From: Rhodocyclaceae bacterium
GTDB lineage: Bacteria; Pseudomonadota; Gammaproteobacteria; Burkholderiales; Rhodocyclaceae
Length of the DNA: 45,816 bases
NCBI GenBank assembly: GCA_020445805.1
Contig: JAGRFX010000010.1
Location: forward strand, 1-45,816
Reading direction: 5' to 3'
A program made the position numbers and the translations under genes. Of this stretch, positions 37,005 through 45,238 are shown piece after piece. Each line of letters begins with the position of its first letter. Positions within the stretch are counted from its first letter, which is position 1. The notes beneath the pieces are model-generated. The model ran no database searches. It saw only the letters and a program-made list of their open reading frames with translations, and was not told the DNA's origin.

Positions 37005-37643
37005 TCAGGCGGCCGCCATCACCGCTTTCACGCTGGCGCGCGCATTCATGCGCCCCATCCAGGCCGTCAGATTGGGTCGCGCAGCCAGCAGCGCTTCGCC
37101 CTCGGGCGTCGCCGACAGATACCTCAGCACCGGCAACACATGGAGGTCGGCAAGGCTCACACTGCCACCACCGAAGAAGCTCGCACCGCCGAGCAGGCGA
37201 TCGATCTCCTTGAGGAACAGCTCGGCCTGCGGCTTGGCCGCCGCGACCTGGGCTTCGTCGGTCTGGCCGCCCAGCGAAGGCACCAGCACGCGCGGGATGA
37301 AGATATTCGTGATCGAGGCCGGATAGCCATAGCTATCCACAATGCCCATCACCTGATTGACCCGCGCCCGCTCGCTCGGCGTCGACGGCATCAGCGCCGG
37401 TCCGTCGAAGGCCTCGTCGACGAAGTGCATGATCGCGCTCGATTCGTAGAAGGTCTCGCCGGCATACTCGAAGGCCGGCATCTTCCCCCACGGATTGCGG
37501 GCCAGGTGGGCGGCTTGCTTGTGCTCCCCCTTGATCAGACCGACCGGCGCGAGGACGTGCGGAACGCCCTTCTCTTCCAGCGTCAGCCGCACGGAACGGA
37601 CGAATGTGCTGATCGGATCGCCATGCACAACGGGTTGGCTCAT
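37005..37643 (-). CDS. Glutathione S-transferase family protein
   Basis: A 212-residue soluble GST. The thioredoxin-like N-terminal domain shows STFVRSVRLTLEEKGVPHVL, the cis-Pro segment WGKMPAFEYAGETF and the ESSAIMHFVDEAF glutathione-binding stretch. The C-terminal domain is helical, with VSLADLHVLPVLRYLSATPEG. The ATG at 37643 follows AAGGAG. It is convergent with the TIR-ubiquitin-like gene. The substrate is unknown; detoxification or oxidative-stress defence is usual. Confidence 0.9.
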   Translation of the reverse strand: MSQPVVHGDPISTFVRSVRLTLEEKGVPHVLAPVGLIKGEHKQAAHLARNPWGKMPAFEYAGETFYESSAIMHFVDEAFDGPALMPSTPSERARVNQVMGIVDSYGYPASITNIFIPRVLVPSLGGQTDEAQVAAAKPQAELFLKEIDRLLGGASFFGGGSVSLADLHVLPVLRYLSATPEGEALLAARPNLTAWMGRMNARASVKAVMAAA

Positions 37644-38140
37644 GTCTCGACTCCTTGTCTTGTTCGAACGAATGGATGCGCCGCCCTGACCTCCCGCGGC
37701 GCACCGCGCCGATTGTGCGCTCGAACGAGGCGACGTGCATGCCGTCGGCGTGGCGGCGCGATGCACGATTGGCGCAACATCCCGAATCTGCCGTTGGGGC
37801 CAGCAGGCAGGCTCATTGAGTATCGCCTACCCTAATGGCATTCATCATTCTTTGGGCGCGCCGCCAGTCTGGCTGCTTGGTCAGACCCCAGTCTTTCGCC
37901 GGCGTCAGACATCAAAGGGCAGCAGCTGGGCAGATGCTACGATGCTGGATCAGACCCCGAGCCGCGCTCTCGGCGCCAATCGCATTGCGCGGACCACGCT
38001 GGTCGATGCCAGCGGATGCGTGCTGCACAGGGTTTATGGCGCCCGCGACTGGGACGCCGCCGAGGCCGTGGCCGCCATCACACGGGCTTACGGTCTGGCG
38101 CGCTTCGCGGCTGGACCTTGCTGTTGGAGGGAGGTTTTCG
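37644..38140. other. Intergenic region with a possible TlpA-like remnant and GACCCC motifs
   Basis: No intact gene. The motif TCAGACCCC occurs at about 37881 and, as ATGCTGGATCAGACCCC, at 37942-37958, close in sequence to the tandem motif at 39.6 kb. A rightward frame from 37942 resembles the tail of a thioredoxin-like protein, described separately. The promoter of the second TIR gene should lie here. Confidence 0.5.
37942..38140 (+). pseudogene. Possible remnant of a TlpA/thioredoxin-like protein
   Basis: A rightward frame contains ARTTLVDASGCVLHRVYGARDW followed by DAAEAVAAITRAYGL. This resembles the C-terminal third of TlpA-type thioredoxin-fold proteins, where PTTFLVD-xG, GxRDW and a closing helix are typical. 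No catalytic CxxC and no beginning of the domain are present. The frame then runs into the second TIR gene. It is best read as a decayed fragment. Confidence 0.25.
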
Positions 38141-39202
38141 ATGAAGAAGCTCGACGACGATCAGGCAAAGTCGAACCTGAAGAAGCTTTCTCCCTTGAGC
38201 GGGCTGCGCCATCGCAACCCACCGCCGCTGCGGCCGGCGCCTCAGCTGCAGCCAGCGCCCGGGGCGGTCGAGGATGGCCGGGGGCACCCGGGCAGGGCTT
38301 CCTCTCCCGGATTGTTGGGCGCCCTGGGCCTTGCCGTCACGGTGCTGGGCACGCTGGCAGCGCCGCAGGCGCCCGCGAGCCTGGTGGTCGAGCTGGATCA
38401 GACCGACCCTGTCCTCGATGAGGTGACGAGCCTGTCCCTGGAGCTTGGCGGACTGTTGTCGCTGCGGGGCGCGGACGCGAGCCTGAGCCTGCAGATCAAT
38501 CCGCTCGCAGTCGCCGCCCTGGTGCTCGCCTGGCGGGCGCCCGCGCTGCTGGGTCGGCTGTTGCGCGGTCGGCCGCTGCGCGAAGCCCTCGATGGCGAGC
38601 CGCTGTCGCCCGAGGCGCTGCGTCCCGCCATCGACCTGTCGCGCGACGAGGGGGTCGATCCGGCCCTGGCACCGACCGCCGTGCGTCAGCGTGTCGTCGA
38701 ATACCTGGCGCAGCTCGGCGTGGTGGAGGCGAACGAGGTGGCCGACAGGATCGAGAGCCGGGTGGCCCAGGCCATGCGCGGCCGCATCCGGCCGGACGTC
38801 TTCGTGTCGTACGCGCACGCCGACGGGGACGCCCTGCCGCTGGCGATCCACGCGGCACTCGGCGCCGCCTCGCGGGTGGTGTTCTGGGACAGCCAGGCCT
38901 TCATCGGCGGCGCGCCGTGGCGCCCGCTGCTGCTCGACATGCTGCGGCGCTCGCGCCTGTTCGTGCTGCTGGTCGGGGCCGCCTTCGAGCGAAGCCACTG
39001 GCAGGAGCAGGAGATGATCGCCGCCATCGACTGCCAGCATTCGGGCAAGGGCGCGCCGCAGCTGCTGCCGGTGTGCATCGACGGCGCCGAGCTTCCCTTC
39101 GGGCTGCTGGGCCGCCATTGCCTGCACTACCGTTCGGGCGAGCCGCCCGCGCCGCTGATCGCGGAGCTGCGCCGCGCCCTTGAAGCGGCAGCAGGATGGT
39201 GA
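38141..39202 (+). CDS. TIR-domain protein, possibly membrane-associated
   Basis: A 353-residue protein with a C-terminal TIR domain (218-345; PDVFVSYAHADGDALPLAIH, SRVVFWDSQAF, SRLFVLLVGAAFERSHWQEQEM). The putative catalytic Glu291 lies four residues after Trp287, as in NAD-cleaving TIR proteins. The N-terminal half is Pro-rich (24-40), then has two hydrophobic stretches (about 57-75 and 120-140) that may be membrane helices. A helical linker (160-215) follows. The ATG at 38141 has a strong GGAGGGAGG site. It is a second TIR gene within 2.5 kb, but its architecture differs from the TIR-ubiquitin-like protein. It lies next to a rearranged region, suggesting acquisition. Immune or effector function is inferred. 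Confidence 0.8.
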   Translation: MKKLDDDQAKSNLKKLSPLSGLRHRNPPPLRPAPQLQPAPGAVEDGRGHPGRASSPGLLGALGLAVTVLGTLAAPQAPASLVVELDQTDPVLDEVTSLSLELGGLLSLRGADASLSLQINPLAVAALVLAWRAPALLGRLLRGRPLREALDGEPLSPEALRPAIDLSRDEGVDPALAPTAVRQRVVEYLAQLGVVEANEVADRIESRVAQAMRGRIRPDVFVSYAHADGDALPLAIHAALGAASRVVFWDSQAFIGGAPWRPLLLDMLRRSRLFVLLVGAAFERSHWQEQEMIAAIDCQHSGKGAPQLLPVCIDGAELPFGLLGRHCLHYRSGEPPAPLIAELRRALEAAAGW

Positions 39203-39330
39203 GAAACCCGAAGCGCCTTTCAGGGAGATAAAGCAGTCAGAGGGAAACAAATAGGTCTAGCAATGTTGCACAAGCGGTATCGGCCGAGCGGTGCGACAAA
39301 TAGGCGAACTCCGCGCCAAATCCCCCAAAC
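39203..39330. other. Short AT-richer stretch after the TIR gene
   Basis: About 130 bp of noticeably lower GC between the TIR stop and the partial gene copy. It contains no gene. It may mark a junction between acquired segments. Confidence 0.4.
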
Positions 39331-39358
39331 AAAAAGGGCCACCCAACCGGCCGGCCCT
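39331..39358 (-). terminator. Terminator of truncated copy A
   Basis: On the minus strand, a GGGCC/GGCCC stem is followed by TTTTTG. It corresponds to the terminator at the end of the intact gene at 43.6 kb, with a weaker, diverged stem. Confidence 0.6.
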
Positions 39359-39386
39359 TCTCGCTACATCTCACAACAGCGTCAGA

Positions 39387-39587
39387 TCAAATACTCTCTG
39401 CCTCCAACTTAATCGCCCCGCACGGGCACTCCGACACGCAGATGCCGCAGCCCTCGCAGTAGTCGTAGATTAACTTGAAGCGGATGCCCGGCCCCAGCTT
39501 GATGACCGCGTTGCCCGGGCACACGCCGTAGCAGTTGTCGCACTTGATGCGGCTGCCGCAGTTCATGCAGCGACAGGCTTCGAAGAA
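39387..39587 (-). pseudogene. Truncated copy A of the 3' end of the GltD-like ferredoxin gene
   Basis: It encodes the last roughly 67 residues of the protein at 43604-45238 (from FEACRCMNC to LEAESI and the stop), at about 85-90 percent nucleotide identity by eye. The second 4Fe-4S motif (CEGCGICVSECP) is intact. In the first motif one cysteine is replaced by Arg (SRIKCDNC where the intact gene has NCFECDNC). Homology stops abruptly near 39587; the upstream sequence is a tandem repeat. It has no start of its own, so it is a non-functional tail fragment with terminator. Confidence 0.85.
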
Positions 39588-39607
39588 GGTGTGCCGGGTT
39601 GATGCTG

Positions 39608-39667
39608 CGATGCTAGACCTGACCCCAATGCTTCCTCTCGATGCTAGACCTGACCCCAATGCTTCCT
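39608..39667. repeat. Two tandem 29-bp direct repeats next to truncated copy A
   Basis: Units at 39608-39636 and 39639-39667 are identical, with a 2-bp spacer. Each contains ATGCTAGACCTGACCCCAAT. Related sequences occur at 37942-37958 and beside copy B (42351-42358). This looks like a mobile-element end or a dispersed repeat. Confidence 0.7.
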
Positions 39668-39845
39668 TGCTAGTCCCCACCCGTTCTACCCAGCCGCCCG
39701 TCCTCCTTCCCCTGACTCTCGATGCACTTACGGATCACCTCCAGCGTCGGGCAGTTCGTCCCGATGCCGTGCGTGAATGATGACGCTTGCCCGCGACTTC
39801 GACGCCACGCTAGGCTTTGCGTCGACGATTTCCGAGGGGATTGGC

Positions 39846-41054
39846 GTGGCGCGTATTCCGATTTCAGCAGTCGCACTCGCATTGCTCGCCGGCTGCGGCA
39901 ACAGCGCCGACGGGCTCGAACCTCAGGGCAGCGCGCCGCCCTCGGGAGGCTTCCTCGCTGCGCACGCTCAAGTCCCTGCGGCAGCGATCATGCCGCGATA
40001 TGCAAGCACCTCCATGCGCTTCGAACGCGGCGTCATCATCGACCCGACAGGATTCGCCGAGCCCATGGCAGCCCTGACGCTGTTCGTCCCCTATGGCTGG
40101 CGCGCCGAGGGCGGAGTCTTCTGGGATCGCTCGTTCCTCTGCACGAATGGCTACAACTTCCAATGGAGCGCGATCTCGCCCGACGGTTCGACGGGCGTGC
40201 AGGTATTGCCGCAAGCCAAGTGGGAAAACAACGACTACGGCGCCGGCGCATCCTCGCCGGGTTGCTCGCAGGCGCCCTATACGTCGGCGCGCGACTGGAT
40301 CAGTGCGCTTGCAGCGCAGACCTTCCCGGGCGCCCGCGTCATCGACTACCGCGACCGGCCAGATCTTCTCCAGGCTTCCCAGGCGCCGCAACGCCAGCAG
40401 ATGCCACTCGGCGAGTCAAGAAGCTGGAGCGAGGCCGGGGAGGCACTGATCGCGTTTGTCCGCAATGGTCGCGACATGCGGGGCAGCGTTGCTGCAGTGG
40501 TCAGCTTCAACCAGCTAATCACCGACATGGCGGGGATCTATGGGAACGACCCGACCATTTCGGCTCCGGCCGGTCGCGCGCGGATGAACGCACTCACGGG
40601 CTTCGCCTGGCCCGCCTGGGCAGCCTATGCCCCGAACGGGCAGTTCGACTTCCGGTTTTTCGAGGCGATCCGGCGCTCGCTGAAGCCCAATCCCGCCTGG
40701 CTGCGTGCGATCGCGAACCACAACACGACCATTGCAGCCGGTGCACTGGCCGAGGGGCGCAAGCGTGCCGCGATCATCCAGCAGACCAACGACGAAATCG
40801 CACGCATCCGTCAGCAGACCTGGGACATGCAGCAGGAGAGCGCCGATCGGCGCGCGCGCGAATTCGGCGAGGCGATACGAGGCGTGCAAAGTTTTAACGA
40901 TTCCGACGCGCCCGGAGGGACCGTTGAGTTGTCGCACAACTACAATCATGCGTGGCGCATGACCGATGGCACCTACGTCCTCAGCAACGATCCCAACTTC
41001 GAGCCCTTCCGTGACCTCGGCATGGACGGGCGGGCACTGGAGCCGACACGATGA
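39846..41054 (+). CDS. Lipoprotein of unknown function
   Basis: A 402-residue lipoprotein. Starting at the GTG at 39846, which follows GAGGGG, the signal peptide is short and ends in LLAGC at Cys17. The mature N terminus is Gly/Pro-rich. The body contains [39 protein letters not shown] and [13 protein letters not shown]. This suggests a beta-rich domain of a type often seen in secreted bacterial proteins. A helical Gln/Arg-rich segment (about 305-345, [20 protein letters not shown]) and a C-terminal [14 protein letters not shown] follow. The stop overlaps the start of the rhodanese-like gene (ATGA). The family is not recognised. The module sits between copies A and B of the duplicated gene end. 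Confidence 0.75.
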   Translation: MARIPISAVALALLAGCGNSADGLEPQGSAPPSGGFLAAHAQVPAAAIMPRYASTSMRFERGVIIDPTGFAEPMAALTLFVPYGWRAEGGVFWDRSFLCTNGYNFQWSAISPDGSTGVQVLPQAKWENNDYGAGASSPGCSQAPYTSARDWISALAAQTFPGARVIDYRDRPDLLQASQAPQRQQMPLGESRSWSEAGEALIAFVRNGRDMRGSVAAVVSFNQLITDMAGIYGNDPTISAPAGRARMNALTGFAWPAWAAYAPNGQFDFRFFEAIRRSLKPNPAWLRAIANHNTTIAAGALAEGRKRAAIIQQTNDEIARIRQQTWDMQQESADRRAREFGEAIRGVQSFNDSDAPGGTVELSHNYNHAWRMTDGTYVLSNDPNFEPFRDLGMDGRALEPTR

Positions 41055-42037
41055 GAATTCCGATGCTTCTGGGGGTCGCGATGCTGGCGATCGGGCTTTC
41101 GCAACCCATGTTCGCGCAGGACAGTTTCGGCGGTCAGGGCGGCCGTCAGGCGCCCGGCACCTATCCGCAGGGGCCGCAGCCGCTTCAAGGGCAGATGGCA
41201 CCGCCGCAGGGCTACCCGCAGCCGCCTCAGGGTGGCTATGCGCAGCCTCCCCAAGGTGGCTATGCGCAGGCTCCCCAGGGCGGATACGCGCCGCCACAGG
41301 CCGGTGACCTCGATCAGCTCAGCCAGATGGAGCGGCAGGATTTCGGCGTGCCGCCGACACGAACACTGCACAACGGGCAGATGCATGGGCCAACACCAGC
41401 AAACATCCCGGGCGGACAAGTCATCACCACCAAGGGCCTCGTCGGCCTGGTCCAGAGCCAGCAGTCTCCCTACCTGCTGATCGACGTCCTGGGTGGCCCA
41501 CAGACGCTACCGGGCGCCTTGCCTGCTGCCTGGGCCTCCCAGCCCGGTACCCTCAACGACCAGGTCCAGCAGCAATTCGCGTCGATGCTGCAGCAGGCTA
41601 CTCAGGGTCGAAAGGATCTGCCCCTCATTCTCTACTGCCTGTCCACGCAGTGCTGGATGTCCTATAACGCCGCGCTGCGCGCGATCGGAGCCGGCTACAC
41701 CAACGTGCTCTGGTACCGCGGCGGCATCGAGGCCTGGCAGGCCGCCGGTCTTCCGCTTGCCGGGGCCCAGATGGGCGGGTATCCGCAGCAGTCGGGCGCC
41801 TACCCCGCCCAACCGGGTGCCTATCCGCGGCAACCGGGCGCTTATCCACAACCCCAGGGCGGCTACATGCAGCCGGGGAGCTACCCGCAGCAATCTGGCG
41901 GCATGATGCCACCGGGTGGCTATCCGCAGCAGGGTGGCGCCATGCCGCCCGGCGGCTACCCGCCTCCCGGCGCCTATCCACCTCCCCAGGGCACATACCC
42001 CGGTGGCACGCCCCCCCAGCAGGGCGGCTATCGCTGA
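41051..42037 (+). CDS. Secreted rhodanese-like protein with CW motif and Pro/Gln/Gly/Tyr repeats
   Basis: A 328-residue protein with a signal peptide (cleaved after MFA, about residue 22). Residues 28-85 are a PQGGYAQ-type repeat region (DNA period 24 bp around 41215-41300). Residues 120-235 form a rhodanese-like domain with Cys196 and Cys201 in [15 protein letters not shown], then [21 protein letters not shown]. The CW pattern recalls CXXCW-motif proteins linked to PQQ-dependent catabolism, here with a wider Cys spacing. Residues 240-328 are a second Pro/Gln/Gly/Tyr-rich repeat region (GAYP, GGYPQQ). Low-complexity tails on both sides of an enzyme domain are unusual. It is translationally coupled to the lipoprotein gene upstream. 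Confidence 0.82.
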   Translation: MRIPMLLGVAMLAIGLSQPMFAQDSFGGQGGRQAPGTYPQGPQPLQGQMAPPQGYPQPPQGGYAQPPQGGYAQAPQGGYAPPQAGDLDQLSQMERQDFGVPPTRTLHNGQMHGPTPANIPGGQVITTKGLVGLVQSQQSPYLLIDVLGGPQTLPGALPAAWASQPGTLNDQVQQQFASMLQQATQGRKDLPLILYCLSTQCWMSYNAALRAIGAGYTNVLWYRGGIEAWQAAGLPLAGAQMGGYPQQSGAYPAQPGAYPRQPGAYPQPQGGYMQPGSYPQQSGGMMPPGGYPQQGGAMPPGGYPPPGAYPPPQGTYPGGTPPQQGGYR

Positions 42038-42042
42038 CGCGC

Positions 42043-42062
42043 CCGCGGCGCATCCGCCGCGG
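42043..42062 (+). terminator. Hairpin after the rhodanese-like gene
   Basis: A perfect 8-bp stem (CCGCGGCG with CGCCGCGG) and a CATC tetraloop begin 6 bp after the stop. There is no T-run. It probably ends the lipoprotein-rhodanese operon. Confidence 0.45.
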
Positions 42063-42239
42063 CGCGGCCCGCCACGCTTGAAAAGCCGCGACCGCATCCC
42101 GTCGGGCCTTGCCCGGCGGGCCTCCCTGAGCCACCTGCCGGATGCGATTGTAAGGATCAGTCGGCCAGCGCAATGATGGCCTTGTCCCGCCTAGCCGCAG
42201 CAGCCCATTCGATTCCCGTCATGCGAGATTCCCCAAGGC

Positions 42240-42270
42240 AAAAAAAGGGCCGCCCCACAGGGCGGCCCTT
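42240..42270 (-). terminator. Intrinsic terminator of truncated copy B
   Basis: On the minus strand a 9-bp stem (GGGCCGCCC with GGGCGGCCC, loop TGTG) is followed by a run of seven T. It is nearly identical to the terminator of the intact gene (43552-43580). Confidence 0.8.
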
Positions 42271-42292
42271 CCCATGACAAGGCAACCAGCGA

Positions 42293-42349
42293 TCAAATAC
42301 TCTCCGCATCCGTCTTGATCGCCCCGTAAGGGCACTCCGACACGCAGAT
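42293..42349 (-). pseudogene. Truncated copy B of the 3' end of the GltD-like ferredoxin gene
   Basis: It encodes only the last 18 residues (ICVSECPYGAIKTDAESI) and the stop, followed by the same type of terminator. Homology ends sharply at 42350, where GACCCC-containing sequence begins. It cannot form a working protein. It is a second partial copy of the gene end at 43604, shorter than copy A. Confidence 0.85.
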
Positions 42350-42389
42350 TATGACCCCATTGCCCCCGCAGGGGTCGACGCGCTGGTGA

Positions 42390-42728
42390 CGGCGGTATGG
42401 GCGGCCCTCATCGGCGACACGCGAGGCGAAACCAACGCGGCAGCCGACGCCCCCGGGGCCGATTCGACAAGGCAGTGCCCCGGCGAAGTCCCCACAGCGG
42501 CGAACGGCATCGTTCGCTCGCACAGGCGCGCACAGCGCCCGCCCGGCGCCCTTCGAAGGCGTCGCCAGGGGCGGCGAGACGGTGCTCGACGCGACCCGCG
42601 GCCGCCAGTGCGGTGCCGGCCTCGACTGGGCCGAGCCGTTCACGCTGCGGGATATCGACTGCCCGGCGGCTCTCGCCCGCTTGCTCGCCGAGTGGCCCGC
42701 GCTGGCCGCGGAACCGGCCCGGCCCTGA
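42390..42728 (+). pseudogene. Possible gene remnant
   Basis: A rightward frame without a usable start ends in a protein-like stretch: EGVARGGETVLDATRGRQCG, LDWAEPFTLRDIDCPAALAR and LLAEWPAL. The first part of the frame is Arg/Pro-rich and looks non-coding. It may be the tail of a decayed or recombined gene. I do not recognise the family. Confidence 0.25.
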
Positions 42729-42846
42729 CCTGTACCGCCCGCCACAGCCCGCCCCGGATGGTGGCATCACTGCCGTTCGGCGCCCCACGCTTCGCCAAGC
42801 GGGTGATTTCTATAATGAATCGTCGCCTGTCCAAAGGAGGTCGATG

Positions 42847-43443
42847 ATGCATCTTGCTCAATATCCGAAGATGATCTGGTCCTATGGTGAGGGTTGGGAC
42901 GACCTGATGGAAGCCCATCCGACGCCATCGCACCTGATGTGGCGCTACGTGGTGCCGATGTCGCTGCTGCCGCCAGCGATGTTCGCCTATTCAGCGATGC
43001 TCCACCCGGGCGCAGTGCTGCCTGCACTGGTGCCGGCGGTGTCCGGGTTGGAGGTCGCGGCCAACTGCGCGGTGTTCTTCCTCGCCCAGTTGCTGATGGT
43101 GAGGATCATGGCGGCGGTGATCCACAAGACCGCCGAGATGCTTGAAGCTGATGCCGACTACCACAACGCGTTCACACTCGCCGCGGTGGCGCCGACGCCA
43201 CTGTGGCTCGCTTCGCTGGCGCTGTTCGTGCCGAGCTTCGGCTTCATGCTGACGGTCGGCGCAATCGCCTGGTGTCTCTCCGCGGCACTGGTGCTGCACG
43301 GTGTCGAGCCGCTGTTCCAGCTCGGGAACCACAGCCGCTCGCGGCTGATGGCTGGTTTCATCGTCACTGAAGGGGTGATGGCCTGGATCGGACTGATGGT
43401 TGTCATGGCGATGCTGATGAGCATCTTCATGCAATGGCGCTGA
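42847..43443 (+). CDS. YIP1-family (DUF1282-like) membrane protein
   Basis: A 198-residue inner-membrane protein with about five hydrophobic helices (around 33-55, 70-92, 110-132, 138-160 and 172-195). The N-terminal soluble stretch PKMIWSYGEGWDDLMEAHPTPSHL and the first helix fit the YIP1/DUF1282 family, whose bacterial members have no firm function. It has an excellent AAAGGAGGT site; of two adjacent ATGs (42844 and 42847) the second gives better spacing. It sits between copies B and C of the duplicated gene end, as an isolated cargo gene, and is followed by a GC hairpin. Confidence 0.8.
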   Translation: MHLAQYPKMIWSYGEGWDDLMEAHPTPSHLMWRYVVPMSLLPPAMFAYSAMLHPGAVLPALVPAVSGLEVAANCAVFFLAQLLMVRIMAAVIHKTAEMLEADADYHNAFTLAAVAPTPLWLASLALFVPSFGFMLTVGAIAWCLSAALVLHGVEPLFQLGNHSRSRLMAGFIVTEGVMAWIGLMVVMAMLMSIFMQWR

Positions 43444-43461
43444 GCCCGAATAGCCGCTGAC

Positions 43462-43481
43462 GGGGCGGCTACGGCCGCCCC
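43462..43481 (+). terminator. Hairpin after the YIP1-family gene
   Basis: A perfect 8-bp stem (GGGGCGGC with GCCGCCCC) and a TACG tetraloop begin 18 bp after the stop. There is no T-run. Confidence 0.5.
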
Positions 43482-43551
43482 CGCTCCCTGCTGCCGCACC
43501 CGGCGGGTCGTTTCCGGCCCATCCTCCACACCCGCGCGCCATCCACCCAAC

Positions 43552-43580
43552 AAAAAGGGCCGCCCCTCCGGGCGGCCCTT
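43552..43580 (-). terminator. Intrinsic terminator of the GltD-like ferredoxin gene
   Basis: On the minus strand a 9-bp GGGCCGCCC/GGGCGGCCC stem with a GGAG loop is followed by TTTTTG. It is duplicated with both truncated copies. Confidence 0.85.
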
Positions 43581-43603
43581 CCCCATCTCACATCAGCGAC
43601 AGA

Positions 43604-45238
43604 TCAAATACTCTCCGCTTCCATCTTGATCGCCCCGCACGGGCACTCCGACACGCAGATGCCGCAGCCCTTGCAGTAGTCGTAATTGAACTTGAAGCGA
43701 TTCCCTGGCCCCAGCTTGATCACCGCGTTGTCCGGGCACACGCCGTAGCAGTTGTCGCACTCGAAGCAGTTGCCGCAGCTCATGCAGCGGCGGGCTTCGA
43801 AGAGGGCGTTGTCTTCGTCGAGGTTGCCCACCACTTCGGCGAAGCCGGTGGTGCGGCGAACCACTTCGAGCATCGGCCGCACGGTGCGCGGGGCGTCGGA
43901 GTAGTACCAGGTGTTCATCTTCTTGACGTCGGCCACCTCGTGCTTGGGCTTCGGGGCGTAGTGCTCGCCGCGCAGCCAGGCGTCGATGTTGCGGGCGGCC
44001 TTCTTGCCCATGCCGATGGCGGCAGTGACGTTGCGGGCCGAGGGCACCATGTCGCCGCCGGCGAAGACGCCCTGGGCGCCGGTCTGCATGTCGGGGCCGA
44101 CCTGCACCGCGCCGTCGGCGACGACGATGCCGTCGAGGCCGGCGAAGGCCGCGTAGTCGCCGGACTGGCCGAGGGCCTGGACCAGCACGTCGGCTTCGAG
44201 GGTCTCTGTCTGGCCGGTGCGGACCAGTTCGCGGCCTTCGCCCTGGGCCATGACCTCGAGGGTCAGGGTCTTGCCGTCGATGCTGTTCACCTGGCGCAGG
44301 CAGACGAGCTTGATGCCCTCGTCGAGGCCTTCGCTGATCTCGGCGTGGTGGGCCGGCATGTGCTCCTGGGCCTCGCGCACGACCACCGTCACTTCCAGCG
44401 CGCCGAGGCGGATCGCCGAACGGGCCACGTCGATGGCGGTGTTGCCGCCGCCATAGACCACGACCTTGCCGGTCAGGGCCACAGGCTCTTCGAGCTCGAC
44501 CGCGCGCAGCACGGTGACGGCGTCGAGCACCGGCAGATCGCCCTGCTGCGGGATGTTCAGCAGGCGGCCCTTCTGCAGGCCGACGGCCAGGAAGCAGGCG
44601 TGGAAGCCGCCGTCGGCCATGGCCTGGGCCACGTCATCGACGCGGGTGTTCAGCTTGATGTCGACGCCCATGGCGGCGATGCGCTGGATTTCGGCGTTCA
44701 GCTTCTCGCGCGGCATGCGGTACTTGGGGATGCCGTAGCGGATCATGCCGCCGGCCTTGGGGCTGGCTTCGAAGACCGTCACCCGGTGGCCGAGGCGGGC
44801 CAGGTGGTAGGCGGCAGAGAGGCCGCCGGGGCCGGCGCCGAGCACCATGACCTTCTTGCCGGTAGGCTTGCCGGGCTGGATGGCCCAGCCGTGCTTGAGG
44901 GCCTGGTCGCCCAGGAAGCGCTCGACCGAGTTGATGCCCACGGGCAGGTCCATCTTGCCGCGGTTACAGGCACCCTCGCAGGTGTGGTAGCAGACCCGCC
45001 CCATGATCGCCGGGAAGGGGTTCTCTTCCATGATCTTGCGCCAGGCACCCTCGTAGTTCTTCTCTTCGGCGAGGTTGAGCCAGCTCTGGATGTTCTCGCC
45101 GGCCGGGCACTGGTTGTTGCAGGGCGGCAGCCGGTCCAGGTAGACCGGCCGCATGGTGCGCCAGGAGCCGGTCTTGTTGGCCAGCGAGGAGCCCACGTCG
45201 AGGGTGATCGCGAAGGGCTTGTTCATGACGGTACTCAT
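43604..45238 (-). CDS. GltD-like FAD/NAD(P) oxidoreductase with C-terminal ferredoxin domain
   Basis: A 544-residue electron-transfer subunit. The N-terminal part has a GltD-type iron-sulfur motif (Cys40, Cys44, then Cys83, Cys87, Cys91 in VCYHTCEGACNRG). The FAD-binding motif is GAGPGGLSAAYHLARLG (134 on) and the NAD(P)-binding motif is VYGGGNTAIDVARSAIRLG. The C-terminal 70 residues form a two-cluster 4Fe-4S ferredoxin (CFECDNCYGVCP, CKGCGICVSECP). The gene is coupled by ATGA to the oxidoreductase beta subunit upstream. Such subunits link 2-oxoacid oxidation to NAD(P), as in pyruvate or phenylglyoxylate dehydrogenases. Which acid is used cannot be told here. The 3' end is duplicated twice to the left. 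Confidence 0.9.
   Translation of the reverse strand: MSTVMNKPFAITLDVGSSLANKTGSWRTMRPVYLDRLPPCNNQCPAGENIQSWLNLAEEKNYEGAWRKIMEENPFPAIMGRVCYHTCEGACNRGKMDLPVGINSVERFLGDQALKHGWAIQPGKPTGKKVMVLGAGPGGLSAAYHLARLGHRVTVFEASPKAGGMIRYGIPKYRMPREKLNAEIQRIAAMGVDIKLNTRVDDVAQAMADGGFHACFLAVGLQKGRLLNIPQQGDLPVLDAVTVLRAVELEEPVALTGKVVVYGGGNTAIDVARSAIRLGALEVTVVVREAQEHMPAHHAEISEGLDEGIKLVCLRQVNSIDGKTLTLEVMAQGEGRELVRTGQTETLEADVLVQALGQSGDYAAFAGLDGIVVADGAVQVGPDMQTGAQGVFAGGDMVPSARNVTAAIGMGKKAARNIDAWLRGEHYAPKPKHEVADVKKMNTWYYSDAPRTVRPMLEVVRRTTGFAEVVGNLDEDNALFEARRCMSCGNCFECDNCYGVCPDNAVIKLGPGNRFKFNYDYCKGCGICVSECPCGAIKMEAESI

Noticed and set aside
37835-39202. A 455-codon version of the second TIR gene
   Set aside because: The extra N-terminal codons look non-coding, and a strong ribosome binding site precedes the ATG at 38141.
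41215-42030. Short tandem DNA repeats considered as a possible CRISPR-like array
   Set aside because: The repeats are in frame within the rhodanese-like gene and encode Pro/Gln/Gly/Tyr repeats; there are no spacers.
42397-43443. A 348-codon version of the YIP1-family gene starting at 42397
   Set aside because: The added 149 codons are Arg/Pro-rich and precede a near-perfect ribosome binding site for the ATG pair at 42844/42847.
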